A stretch of 64,000 bases of DNA from Trichomonas tenax (Eukaryota; Parabasalia; Trichomonadida; Trichomonadidae), in contig JALKBU010000095.1 in the NCBI GenBank assembly GCA_023091735.1, positions 1 through 64,000 on the forward strand, read 5' to 3'. Position numbers and translations under genes: made by a program. This document shows positions 50,971-60,847 of this stretch, piece by piece. Numbering within the stretch: the first letter of the stretch is position 1; each line of letters begins with the position of its first letter. The notes beneath the pieces were generated by a model. The model did no database searches. It was not told the DNA's origin and saw nothing but the letters and a program-made list of their open reading frames with translations.

Positions 50971-51708
50971 AAAACAACTGTTTGCAATAAATAAAATTTT
51001 ATAAAAAAAAATATGAATTTTTAATTATCGCGATCGCATCAAGTTCGAATTCAAGAATTATTCACTCCTATCCTTCCATATTTTTCGATAAAATTTTTAA
51101 GGCATATTCATTGTGGTATAGAGAATTTACCCGATGAAAAACTAAGTTTAGGGAACTTAAGTTCTCAAGATATCAAAATTGGCAAATTATCATATCATAT
51201 TTCTCTTGACTTCACTTGACACACTCGTGGACTTCTTCGTGTTTGATTATTGTCAGTAATAGTTTCTATTATTGTTATTGAATCTTTTTCATTAAATTTC
51301 AAACACACAATCCAAAAAGAGGATCTCGAATAATAAAATTTAAAATTTGTAATTTTAACCTTATTCAAAAAATCATTCACGGAACACTTAAATGCAATAT
51401 TTCTCTATAGTTAAAGGTTTATGTAATACATGTGATATCGCAAATACTTCTAAAGGTAAGACATATTATTAATTCAAAGTATTGCAGCATATTTATGGTT
51501 TTGATCTTTTAATAATTTCTCAAAAAGATAAAAATGGATTCTCAATATGTATAATTATCCATGTTGAAAGAATATAGAAAAATACAATATAATAATAGTA
51601 ATAACTTTTGATGAGGTTTTTCTAGACGAGTTTTCGAAGCTCAAAATTAAACAGAAAAAGTTTGGAAAATGACTCCAAAATGCGTTTAACAAAAAGTGAC
51701 AAGAAATA
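50971..51708. other. AT-rich intergenic
   Basis: No convincing gene; minus-strand frames at 51195-51380 and 51555-51740 look like chance. AAAGTGACA at 51693-51701 lies 7 nt before the next ATG. Confidence 0.4.
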
Positions 51709-52305
51709 ATGATTGTCAATAATCGAGAGCTTGGATTCACTGATGAGACTGATTTTTCAGTGATTCAGACTCACCCTGTTTTATCGTATTTATTTCTCCA
51801 AATAATTCCTGTTTTCGTTTATTTTTTCCCACATTTAAGATATTTTGATTTCGATTTTTCATATTTAATCTTTACAGTTCTTGAAATATTAGAGTTCGTT
51901 CTTGTCAAAAATCAGATTGGTTTTGAATTAATCGGCATAAGATGGTTTATTGACCCAAATTCGGATGAATTAATACAATTTTCAAGCAGACAGGCGCCGT
52001 ACGTCCCTAAAGTCAATGAATCCAATGTCTTTTGGATCTCTTTCTTCATCGAAATCGTACTTTGGATCATTGGAACTGTTGGATCAATCGCACAAAAATC
52101 ACTTTCGGGATTTTTGATCGGTATCTTAGTCACAGCATTATACATCGCCAATCTTTTGATGTTTATGAAAGGACAATCAAAAGCACAAAAAGCAGTAAAT
52201 GATTTCACACGAAATGCTATTTTAACAGAAGCTGTTGAGTTTGCACAGGTTCAAGAACAAGATGAAGAAGGAGAATCCAATGATGAAGCTGAAGAATCAA
52301 TTTAA
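51709..52305 (+). CDS. TVP23/FAM18-family Golgi membrane protein
   Basis: A 198-residue protein starting MIVNNRELGFTDETDFSVIQ. Four hydrophobic segments are visible (LSYLFLQIIPVFVYFFP, LIFTVLEILEFVLV, FWISFFIEIVLWIIGTVG, FLIGILVTALYIANLLMF). Between the second and third lies the family signature LVKNQIGFELIGIRWF, which corresponds to VKNVSGRLLVGLRWW in TVP23. The tail is acidic. TVP23 proteins reside in the late Golgi and help trafficking between Golgi and endosomes. The gene converges with the FANCM-like gene at 308 bp. Confidence 0.85.
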   Translation: MIVNNRELGFTDETDFSVIQTHPVLSYLFLQIIPVFVYFFPHLRYFDFDFSYLIFTVLEILEFVLVKNQIGFELIGIRWFIDPNSDELIQFSSRQAPYVPKVNESNVFWISFFIEIVLWIIGTVGSIAQKSLSGFLIGILVTALYIANLLMFMKGQSKAQKAVNDFTRNAILTEAVEFAQVQEQDEEGESNDEAEESI

Positions 52306-52613
52306 TAATTTTATCTTTCCAAACAACACTTTTAACATGATCAACACGAATAACTTCTTCTTTGGTAAGGTGATTCATTGCTCTTTTCTACAATATTAAT
52401 AATATTAATTTTTATATTTTGTTTTTGTGTATGTAAATAGACTATTTAAATCGATTTATAATAGAATATAAATAACCAAAACTTTTTATCAAAATATAAT
52501 ATTGAATTTTCAATAATATTGATTCTAAGCTTTGTTTTCATATAAATCACTTCTTCAATAAAAATATATACTACTAATATACAGTTTACAAACAAAAAAA
52601 AATAAAATAAAAA
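52306..52613. other. Convergent 3' spacer
   Basis: AT-rich, no gene seen, between TVP23 (+) and the helicase gene (-). Confidence 0.45.
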
Positions 52614-55511
52614 TTAATCAGATGATAAATCAAAATCACTGGATGATCCAAATGCCAATTTGAGCTGACTATTGGATGGTCTTGTTTGCGTTTTTCTTCC
52701 GAGCATTTCGTTAATTGACATTTTAGTTCTTGCACGAGTTTCGCTTTGAGAAGAAGAAGAACTTGATTCAACAATGAATTTGTGATCATCTGATTCGCTA
52801 TAATCATATTCAGATTGGCTCTCAGTGGAGTCAAACTTCTGTGTAACCCTCTGTGAAACTATTTTCTCTATATTCAGTCCTTTAGCGTTTTCGAAACGAT
52901 CTTCTGCTGTTAGTGGTTTTTCTGGAGGACAAAAAACTTCTTCATTATCGCTATCAATGAAATCTGATGACTCATCAATATAAAACGTTTCTGAGTCACT
53001 GCTCGTTTCTTTTTTGATTTCTGTGTTCGCTAGTTTTTCTATTTCATCTGCCGTATATATCCTATAAACATCATCTGGAGGAGGAACATCTGATGAAGAA
53101 TCATCAAGATAAGTTTGATTTGGTTCCTCTTCTTCAATTTTAGAAATTATAGGACCTTCTTCGGTCATATTTATTGGTTTAGAACTGCTCGATTGCTTTG
53201 CTTGACTCTCGTTATATTCTTTTCGAATAGATGAAACATCAGCTCTGTAATGAGGACTTTCAAAATCTTTTTTCTGTGAAACTTCTTTCTCAAGTTTATC
53301 TGCGAGAATATCTGCTTTTTTAATTGGACTGATTTCTTTCTTTGGAATTGCGAACATTTCATCATCAGACGATGTAGATGAAGAAGAATCTAACTTGAAT
53401 CCAAAGATGAGTTCACTGAGTTCTTTCTTCTGTGGAGGAGTTAATTCATGTTGTGAAACATCTGAAAAATGCGATTGACTTTCGATAGGAAATGACGCTT
53501 TCATTTGATACGGAGAAGGTGGTGGAGGAGGCGTTGAAGACAATTCTCTTTGTGAAGAAGATGTTGATGTTGATGTCGATAAATGATTGAATATATTTTG
53601 CGATTGTGATGCAATTTTATAATCAAATATCATTGACGATATCTTCGAAAATATCGTTGAAGTTGCGCTATGTGTAATCAATGAAGTAACTCCAAGAGAG
53701 CTCTGCAACTCAACGTGCGATATAAGGCTTGGCTGCTTGTATATTAAATCTGGTCCATGTCGTTGATTTAACTCAGATATTTCATCATTTGTTAATGTTT
53801 TCCTTTTTGAATTTGTTTTTGTTGTTTTTCTCTCTTCGACTTCTTCATCTCTTTGACCTGTTGTTCTTTCTATTATTTCTAACTCAAAAGGATTCATTAC
53901 TGGTGCTGTTTTATAAAATACAAAGTCTTTCATTTGTTTTCGTAACAATGCTGAAATGTGTGATGTTGCATGAGAAGATTCTGATGACAAATTCTTTTGG
54001 TTGTCACTCAACAAAAAGACGACTTTACCATCGCGTTTTCTTCCGGTTCTTCCCATTCTCTGTATAGTTCTTGTCATTGATTTTTGTATATCATAGCATA
54101 TAATCATATCAACTTCGCCAATATCTAAACCTTCTTCTCCAATCGCTGTCGCAACTAAAACATTATAAATTCCTTTTTTGAAACTCTGTATCAAGTTAAC
54201 TTGACGATTCTGATTTAAACCTTTCATACCATTGGAATTTGATTGTCCGATAAACTCTGAAACCTTTACGATTGGATTTGCTGATAATGAAGTAACAATA
54301 TCTTGAACAATATTCCTGAAATTGCAGAAAACAATGATTCTACTATCATCTGTTGATTGCAAAAACTCGACAACAAGTTCACATAATTTTTCCATTTTAG
54401 GATCTCTTTGTGGTTGTTTCGTTGCTGCTGTAACAATTGGTTGTAGTTCAGCAACAAGTTCGTTGTCTTTATTTGTCGTATCTTTGAATAAATCTGTTGC
54501 TTCATTGATGAATGACTTTATCGAATAGTTTTGCAGATATTCGCGAAATTTTAAGAGCTTAAGAGTTGATATCATCACTCCAACGCCTTCATTTGCATTT
54601 CTGTTCTTCATTAAAAGTCCTATTTGTCCTTTTGTCGTTCTCGTTGGATCTGTGTGAGGAACTAAATTGTCTTTTGATAGAACTTGAAGATATCTCTTTA
54701 TGACAGTGTTCAATCTCGCCACAAGTTCATCAACACCCGGTGCATTAGGAACAACGATCGTTTCGATGTCACGAGATTTCACGTATTGTTTATAGTCTTC
54801 GTCATCGCGATACTGAATATTTGATATGAAAAGACCATAGATTACATCTTGAATTATGTCTTTGTCGCTACCAGGAGTGGCACTGAGGCCCACAATACGG
54901 AAAAAATTTGTATATTCCGCAATTCCGGCAACAACTTTACAATATGAGTGGTCTCCTGTCGCGTGATGAGCTTCATCTATAACAACAAGAACTATTTGAC
55001 TTGCTGGACATGTTCCTTTCTCGAGATCTCGTTGAACAGTTTGAGGAGTTGCGAAAATTATTCTTGCTTTGTTCCAAAGGTCAGGACGTACTTTGGGATC
55101 AACAGATCCTGTTAGTTCTATGATGTCTGATTTGTCTACGCGTAGAATATCACGAATTCCACTCATTTGCTGAGTAACAAGTGGTCTTGAAGTAGCAAGA
55201 AACAGAATTTTCCCTTTGGGAAACCATCTGTAGAAGTTTAAAATAACCATTGCGGAGATAAAAGTTTTTCCTAATCCAGTTGGAATGACAACGAGTGTAT
55301 TTTCTTTGACAGCTGATAAAGATATATCGAATTGATAGTCTCTCTTCGAGAAATTCGTGATATATAAAAATGTTTTCGCCATATGTAAATCGATTTCGGG
55401 GTACGGAAGGTTTGGCGTCCGTTTAGTCTCAACGAGCGGAAAATCATCCTTATGGACGACCGGTTGGGGAATGAATTTTTGCGGGAAACCGGGATTTCCG
55501 CGATAAATCAT
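52614..55511 (-). CDS. FANCM/MPH1-family DNA helicase
   Basis: A 965-residue protein starting MIYRGNPGFPQKFIPQPVVH. Residues 50-560 are an SF2 helicase: Q-motif DYQFDIS, Walker A PTGLGKT (78-83), motif Ia ATSRPLVTQQ, DEAH at 179-182 (VVIDEAHHATGDH), SAT at 210-212 and motif VI QRMGRTGRKRDG. The VTQQ-MS/DEAH/ATGDH combination and the insert between the RecA lobes fit the FANCM/MPH1/Hef group, which remodels replication forks and D-loops. The remaining 400 residues are Ser/Glu-rich, probably disordered, with many S-rich tracts. No ERCC4-type nuclease is present, as in yeast MPH1. An intact conserved repair gene with TGACATGTAAA just upstream. Confidence 0.85.
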   Translation of the reverse strand: MIYRGNPGFPQKFIPQPVVHKDDFPLVETKRTPNLPYPEIDLHMAKTFLYITNFSKRDYQFDISLSAVKENTLVVIPTGLGKTFISAMVILNFYRWFPKGKILFLATSRPLVTQQMSGIRDILRVDKSDIIELTGSVDPKVRPDLWNKARIIFATPQTVQRDLEKGTCPASQIVLVVIDEAHHATGDHSYCKVVAGIAEYTNFFRIVGLSATPGSDKDIIQDVIYGLFISNIQYRDDEDYKQYVKSRDIETIVVPNAPGVDELVARLNTVIKRYLQVLSKDNLVPHTDPTRTTKGQIGLLMKNRNANEGVGVMISTLKLLKFREYLQNYSIKSFINEATDLFKDTTNKDNELVAELQPIVTAATKQPQRDPKMEKLCELVVEFLQSTDDSRIIVFCNFRNIVQDIVTSLSANPIVKVSEFIGQSNSNGMKGLNQNRQVNLIQSFKKGIYNVLVATAIGEEGLDIGEVDMIICYDIQKSMTRTIQRMGRTGRKRDGKVVFLLSDNQKNLSSESSHATSHISALLRKQMKDFVFYKTAPVMNPFELEIIERTTGQRDEEVEERKTTKTNSKRKTLTNDEISELNQRHGPDLIYKQPSLISHVELQSSLGVTSLITHSATSTIFSKISSMIFDYKIASQSQNIFNHLSTSTSTSSSQRELSSTPPPPPSPYQMKASFPIESQSHFSDVSQHELTPPQKKELSELIFGFKLDSSSSTSSDDEMFAIPKKEISPIKKADILADKLEKEVSQKKDFESPHYRADVSSIRKEYNESQAKQSSSSKPINMTEEGPIISKIEEEEPNQTYLDDSSSDVPPPDDVYRIYTADEIEKLANTEIKKETSSDSETFYIDESSDFIDSDNEEVFCPPEKPLTAEDRFENAKGLNIEKIVSQRVTQKFDSTESQSEYDYSESDDHKFIVESSSSSSQSETRARTKMSINEMLGRKTQTRPSNSQLKLAFGSSSDFDLSSD

Positions 55512-55534
55512 AACATTGTCATTTTTTTTAATTT

Positions 55535-55545
55535 TTTACATGTCA
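55535..55545 (-). promoter_or_regulatory. TGACATGTAAA motif
   Basis: Exact sense-oriented copy 24 nt upstream of the helicase ATG (55511). Confidence 0.5.
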
Positions 55546-56074
55546 GGAGAAAAATGTTTAATGTTTGACTTTTGCATTGTGAAAATGTGCCATGTAATCT
55601 TGTAAATTGCCAAATGTCAGATTCATGCATTTCACTGGAAAATCGCCTTTATTAACTCGCTATTGATGATCCAATTCCAGGATAAGAAATGTGTGATGAT
55701 AAAGAGAGCAAATCATCTCAGCATCATCAAAACATAATGTTGCAAGAAGTTCCTTTCCATTATTAACAATTATTGCATTTTTAAAAAACCTGATTGTATT
55801 TACTCAAAAATCTTCTACTGCCCGTCTTTGCTGCTATAATTGTTGCGAAATTACCCAGCCTATCAAAAAATGAATTAATAATTAATTTTGAATTTGATAT
55901 TTAATATTATACTGTTGACGAAATGGCAGATTTAAGATTGAGTTTTAGCGCTTTAACTTGGACATCTTCAGATATCACATCAACAAGTATTTGATATTTC
56001 ATCATATTTTAAATGAGTAATTAGCAATTAGGCGAATATTGTATTAAAAAAATAAAATTTAAAATACACAGTAA
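55546..56074. other. AT-rich intergenic
   Basis: No gene recognised. AT-rich with short GC islands. Confidence 0.4.
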
Positions 56075-57652
56075 TTAAATCTTTGTCTTGCTAAGCTTGA
56101 TGATGAGCTCACGGACAGCCTCGTAGCGGCGTTTCTCCTCCGACAAAGAACGAGATGCCTTGAGTGAGTCAGTGAGGATTGCGCGTGTCTTCTCCTTGAG
56201 ATTTGTCACCATCATCATCCTCTTTGCGTGTGGGAAGTAGGCGACTTTGACCTTATCATCGAAGTTGACTTGAACGTCTCTCTGATCCATTCTGAACAAT
56301 GTTGCGTTGTCAGACCTCAACCAATACTTGACATGGCTCAATGGTGTGTTCCTGTCGTAGTGTGTGTCTGGGAGAGTGTACATTGATGACAGCTTCTTCA
56401 AAAGTTTTGAGAACTTCTTGATTGTCGAAACCATTGGATTAACAGAGAACTCAGGATCGATGACTTCTGGTTCGCTGACATAATAATCCTTATAGTGCTG
56501 GATAAATGTCTCGTGTGGATCCATGATCCAGCGCTCATTCTCCTTCGTGATCATGCCAACAGTGCCGTCAGCGAGCAAATAACTTAATCCTGTGCGCTTC
56601 GAGTCATCGCAGAATCTTGAAACGAAGTACTTCGGAATTGTTGTTTCTTCGCCAACGCGAACAGGTCCATCGACTGCCTCATTGATGATTGGGTTCTCCA
56701 TGACGTTCTCTTCCTTCTTCGGGAGCTCAGCTAAGGCTGCTGGCTTTTCCATGATTGGTTTTGGCGCGATTGGATGTGATATCTTTGTTGATGGAATAAT
56801 AGCGTGGAACTGTCCGCCTGTGATGAATGGATGGCAAAGGAGCTGCTGAACACTTGGTCTGAGGTTTGGATTGATTTGAAGTGTTGATTTGATGAATTCT
56901 GTAGCGGCTTTAGATACCTTTGGCTCGAGAGGGAATGTGTAGTTGCCATTCTTGATGTGCTCATAGAGTAATTTCGTCTTGATGCAATCAAATGGCTGTT
57001 TTCCGAACAACATCACGTAAACTGAAACGCCAATGGCCCAAACATCCACTTCGTATGAGTGACCCTTAGAGCGGAGAATCTCTGGGCACAGATAGTTTGG
57101 AGTTCCGCAGACTGTGAATTTCTTTTCATCATCATAATCGAGTTTCGCACTCAATCCGAAGTCCGCCACTTTGATTTTACCGTCAGCACCGACTAAGTAG
57201 TTTTCGAGCTTGAGATCTCTGTGGATAATTCTGTTATCATGGAGATAACAGACACCGTTCAAAATGTCTTTTGTTATCTCGACAACCTTCTTTTCTGGGA
57301 GTCTCCTCACGCCTCTTACCATGTCGCGGACGGATTTACCTGCGGCGTACTCAAGAAGGATGTAGTGGTAACGTGAATCTTCATAATGACCGAAAGATCT
57401 CAAAACATTTGGATGATTGAGTGAGGCTTGGATAGAAATCTCTCCTTTGAGCTTCTCTATGCTCTTTGGCTTTGTGTATTTGCACTTGTTAATGACTTTT
57501 ATCGCAAAATCTTCTCCAGTTTCGCTTTCTTGAACGTGATAAACTGCGGCAAAACCTCCACGACCGAGCTCTTCGCGACGCTTGTAGCTCGTTACTTTAC
57601 CGTTGGGATCAGGAAAGTAGAATGTGAGAGGAACAGCGCTGTATGATTGCAT
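56075..57652 (-). CDS. Polo-like kinase (PLK)
   Basis: A 525-residue protein with an N-terminal kinase domain and two polo boxes. Kinase landmarks are the glycine loop LGRGGFAAVYHV, Lys52 in AIKVI, HRDLKLEN (144-151), DFG (164-166) and the activation loop KKFTVCGTPNYLCPE, with T180 in the position of the activating Thr of PLK1. The C-terminus has YFVSRFCDDSKRTGLSYLLA and DGTVGMI (polo box 1), then HVKYWLRSDNATLFRM and DVQVNFDDKVKVAYF (polo box 2). PLKs drive mitotic entry, spindle and basal-body duplication and cytokinesis. The polo boxes bind phosphopeptides. The gene is intact. TGTCACTTT (sense) lies 30 nt upstream. Confidence 0.93.
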   Translation of the reverse strand: MQSYSAVPLTFYFPDPNGKVTSYKRREELGRGGFAAVYHVQESETGEDFAIKVINKCKYTKPKSIEKLKGEISIQASLNHPNVLRSFGHYEDSRYHYILLEYAAGKSVRDMVRGVRRLPEKKVVEITKDILNGVCYLHDNRIIHRDLKLENYLVGADGKIKVADFGLSAKLDYDDEKKFTVCGTPNYLCPEILRSKGHSYEVDVWAIGVSVYVMLFGKQPFDCIKTKLLYEHIKNGNYTFPLEPKVSKAATEFIKSTLQINPNLRPSVQQLLCHPFITGGQFHAIIPSTKISHPIAPKPIMEKPAALAELPKKEENVMENPIINEAVDGPVRVGEETTIPKYFVSRFCDDSKRTGLSYLLADGTVGMITKENERWIMDPHETFIQHYKDYYVSEPEVIDPEFSVNPMVSTIKKFSKLLKKLSSMYTLPDTHYDRNTPLSHVKYWLRSDNATLFRMDQRDVQVNFDDKVKVAYFPHAKRMMMVTNLKEKTRAILTDSLKASRSLSEEKRRYEAVRELIIKLSKTKI

Positions 57653-58648
57653 TCTTTGTTTTGTTAAACGTACATCAAACGAAAAGTGACAAATTTATTG
57701 TTTTATTTTAAAATTGTGATTTTTGGATTTTCCATCATGATTAGAAGAGATTTATCACATAACATTTTTTGGAAGTGCGAAAAATTATCAACGTATGCAA
57801 TATTCATAGCTTTAAACCATTGTATTATATTTGAATCTGGGAAGTTAACATATTCCTTTAATTATTTTTGAGTTTATAGCTTTATTTTTAATTGAAATGT
57901 TGATGAATATTGAATTGATGAATGTTTATTTTGCTAAAATGTTACATTAGGCCTAAAATGACGATTTCCAAGATATAAGCACAAAGTTCCATAATTAGAA
58001 TGAAAAATGTTAATTTAACAATGTTTGGAATAGAATTGTTTGATTTTAAATCAACCATATCCTTTATCTTGTATTATAATTACTAAGTATTTATTTAAAT
58101 TTTGATAATTTGTCGTTTTTTACTATAAACTTTCAAAATAAAATAATTGTTGAACAAAATATACATTGTTTGAGGAATATAATATTTTGTGAATACTTCT
58201 TTTTGTTATATATTTCAGTATTCCTGCTATAGGGCTCGTTAATTTCAACGAACGAACAGTTTAATGTGTTTGATAGAATTATATTACTCAAATACACATT
58301 TAGAAATGAATGGAATGATTTATGAAAGATCGGTTTGCAATGATTATGACTCGATATTGAATAAATAATTTTTATTAAAATCTTTTAAAACCCAAGCTGC
58401 GGCTTGTTTGATTTTAAGTAACTATAAAACAAAGATAACAAATTGACGCAGGATAAAAATTTCTTAATAGTCATAAAAATATTAAGAAACACAGGATGGA
58501 AGCGTGACTAATAGCAATGAGATAATTGTGCACGCAACATTGAGGGCTTTGATTTTATTAAATTTATTTGTAATTTGTTCAACGAAAATTGAGTCACAGC
58601 AAGCTGTGCACGAGTCATTTGTCATCTGCAGACCAGAGCAGCCATTGT
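57653..58648. other. AT-rich intergenic
   Basis: About 1 kb with no supportable gene or repeat; mostly A/T. TGTCACTTT (plus-strand AAAGTGACA, 57683-57691) belongs to the PLK promoter. Confidence 0.4.
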
Positions 58649-59053
58649 TTATTTGGAATCTTTGATAGAAAACTCAATTCTCCAATTTGCAGCAGCAACT
58701 TGGGTAGAGCATTGTATGTATTTCTCGGATGTCAGAGGCATGATTCTGACGTAGACAATTAGCGATAATAACTCGACCAAGAAATAAGCCGTGTATCCGA
58801 AAAGAGTCATTCCTTTGCAGATAGAAACAAGGTCGAAAATAATAACAAGGAATGATGTAACTTAGACGCCAACACCATATTTGAGGATTGGCGTGCAGAC
58901 TCTCGTTCCATAAGTATCATCATCTCCATATGCAATTAAACATATCGCCATTTCGACAACGACGATGTCGAGCATGAACTCGATGACGATCATCGGACAA
59001 TAGTAATAAGTACAGTTTCTACAGAAGTTATTCTTGACTGGATCTAAACCCAT
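58649..59053 (-). pseudogene. Small polytopic membrane protein split by one TAA
   Basis: A minus-strand frame of 135 codons from the ATG at 59053 to TAA at 58649, interrupted only by TAA at 58862-58864. Before it come a Cys-rich N-terminus (FCRNCTYYYCP) and one membrane segment (VIEFMLDIVVVEMAICLIAY). After it come two more (SFLVIIFDLVSI and YTAYFLVELLSLIVYV). It looks like a three- or four-span protein that lost its function by a single point change, or a sequencing error, or a rare readthrough case. Family unknown. Confidence 0.5.
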
Positions 59054-59567
59054 TTTTTTAGTGTTTTTTTAGGCAACATCGCAAATCTTTCAAATTTGAA
59101 AATCATATTATAGCATCACTTTAGGATACGACATCGAAATATCACAGAATTTTTGGTATTGGATCATTTTTCATTTCACTGACATTTTACATGTCAAAAT
59201 TGTTGAAAATAATATGTCATATCATCAATTTTACATGTCAAACATACTTTTACAATGGCAATAATATTTTGATTTTTCTAAAATGAACTTTTAAAAGCAT
59301 TTAAAGCATATTGGACAATGCACAATAACTAATCATGATGAGAATAACACAATTATAGTCAAAAAAGCAGATTAATATATGAAATGGTGTCTCATTATAC
59401 AAATTAATCACAATTATATCGATATATTTGTTTATACTTTGCAAATCAATACGTATTAATTTACTTATTGATTTTTAGTTCTAATTGCTTCAAATATGGA
59501 GTTGGAACACGAGAATGAATGAAAATAGTTTTTTGAATTTACATGTCAGAATTTCTGTCATTTTGTG
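59054..59567. other. Divergent intergenic with three motif copies
   Basis: Exact TTTACATGTCA at 59186-59196, 59230-59240 and 59538-59548. The first two point (in the minus sense TGACATGTAAA) toward the split membrane-protein gene, about 133-177 nt away. The third is 19 nt before the bromodomain-protein ATG. Confidence 0.5.
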
Positions 59568-60620
59568 ATGGAAACTAAGGTTAAGTCGCAGATTTTGTCT
59601 GTTATTGAAGATATAATGAAGCGACCATGTGCTAAGATATTTTTGGATGTTTTTGCGCCGGATACCGAGGTTTTCACCAATTATTACAATATAATTGATA
59701 ATCCAATCGATTTAAATACGATTAAAGGGCGAATTGAGAACAACACATACGAATCTATCAACAATGTGACACAAGATATTAACGCTATTATATCAAATTC
59801 GATTAAATTTTTTGGAAGTCATCACGAAGTCACTTATTTAGCGAAACACATGGGGAAATTCTACGAAAAATCTATCAAAAAATTCATAAGCACAACATAT
59901 GAAGACTGGCATCGACAATTTGCCCTTGCATCTTTAAATCTCAACAAAGAACTTAACAGTTATGCTTCAGAGCGAGGATATAAGACAATTGATCTCAACT
60001 CTGATCAAATTAATGCTCAATATGAAAACAACACACAAGAAATGCAATCAGAAATTAGTTACGAAAATCAAAACATGTCTCAAGAAAAATACGATGGACA
60101 GTCAGGAAAAATGCAGAAAAATAAGTCTCATTCTAAAAGAAACAAAAAGGAAGATACAGAATATAAAACTCATGATAGAAAGCGATCATCCAAAGCCAGT
60201 CACGAAGTATATCAAGGGTATTTATCAAGGACTGAAGCAAATGCAGCAAATCAAGAAAGTCAAGAAATCGAAAATCAACAACCTTCGAAATACAAAGAAA
60301 TTGATGCAGAAGAAGATGATAACTATAGACCAAAGAGACATTCATCTAAACAGAAAACTCATAAAACAGAAAGTGCACAAATTATTAGAAAACTTCCCGA
60401 AAATCATATTAATGCTTTCCTTGCTGCCATCACAAACCTCACTGCATCCTCTGATATCAGAAATTTAGTTACTATAGCATTAAAACTACAGCCTGAATTA
60501 AGTATTCCATTCCCCGACGCCAGAATCGATGTTCAAGAATTAGAAGATAAGACTATATCAAGAATGATTGAGTACACTAAAACAAGATACATTCAAATGA
60601 ATATGGCATATCCGGTTTGA
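59568..60620 (+). CDS. Bromodomain protein with atypical acetyl-lysine site
   Basis: A 350-residue protein from the ATG at 59568 (METKVKSQILSVIEDIMKRP); the codon before it is a GTG. Residues 5-105 are a bromodomain: FAPDTEVFTNYYNIIDNPI, DLNTIKGRIENNTYESI and DINAIISNSIKFFGSHHEV. In canonical bromodomains the motif is 'NA..YN', and the Asn anchors acetyl-lysine; here the Tyr-Asn pair is Phe81-Phe82. A Lys/Gln-rich disordered middle follows, then a C-terminal helical region (NAFLAAITNLTASSDIRNLV) that may be an ET-like interaction module. Expected to be nuclear. Acetyl-lysine binding is uncertain. Confidence 0.8.
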   Translation: METKVKSQILSVIEDIMKRPCAKIFLDVFAPDTEVFTNYYNIIDNPIDLNTIKGRIENNTYESINNVTQDINAIISNSIKFFGSHHEVTYLAKHMGKFYEKSIKKFISTTYEDWHRQFALASLNLNKELNSYASERGYKTIDLNSDQINAQYENNTQEMQSEISYENQNMSQEKYDGQSGKMQKNKSHSKRNKKEDTEYKTHDRKRSSKASHEVYQGYLSRTEANAANQESQEIENQQPSKYKEIDAEEDDNYRPKRHSSKQKTHKTESAQIIRKLPENHINAFLAAITNLTASSDIRNLVTIALKLQPELSIPFPDARIDVQELEDKTISRMIEYTKTRYIQMNMAYPV

Positions 60621-60847
60621 TTCATTTTTCATCAATCTCACATTATCTGTATTTATTAATAAATGTTTGATATTTAAGAAGTACAGCTTACAGTGATTCT
60701 TTTCTTTATCTGCATTCCAAATAGTTTTCATAAGGATGTGGCAAAAACGTCAAAATATTTTTTTATGTCTAACCTTATAAAAGTGGCAAAAATTCTCGAT
60801 GACGCAATTTTAAATGATTGAAGGCTTTAATGTAGTTTGCGAAAAGA
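60621..60847. other. Spacer
   Basis: AT-rich, no gene. Confidence 0.4.

Noticed and set aside
51195..51380. Minus-strand ORF of 61 residues
   Set aside because: No start context, no domain, and AT-rich composition typical of chance frames.
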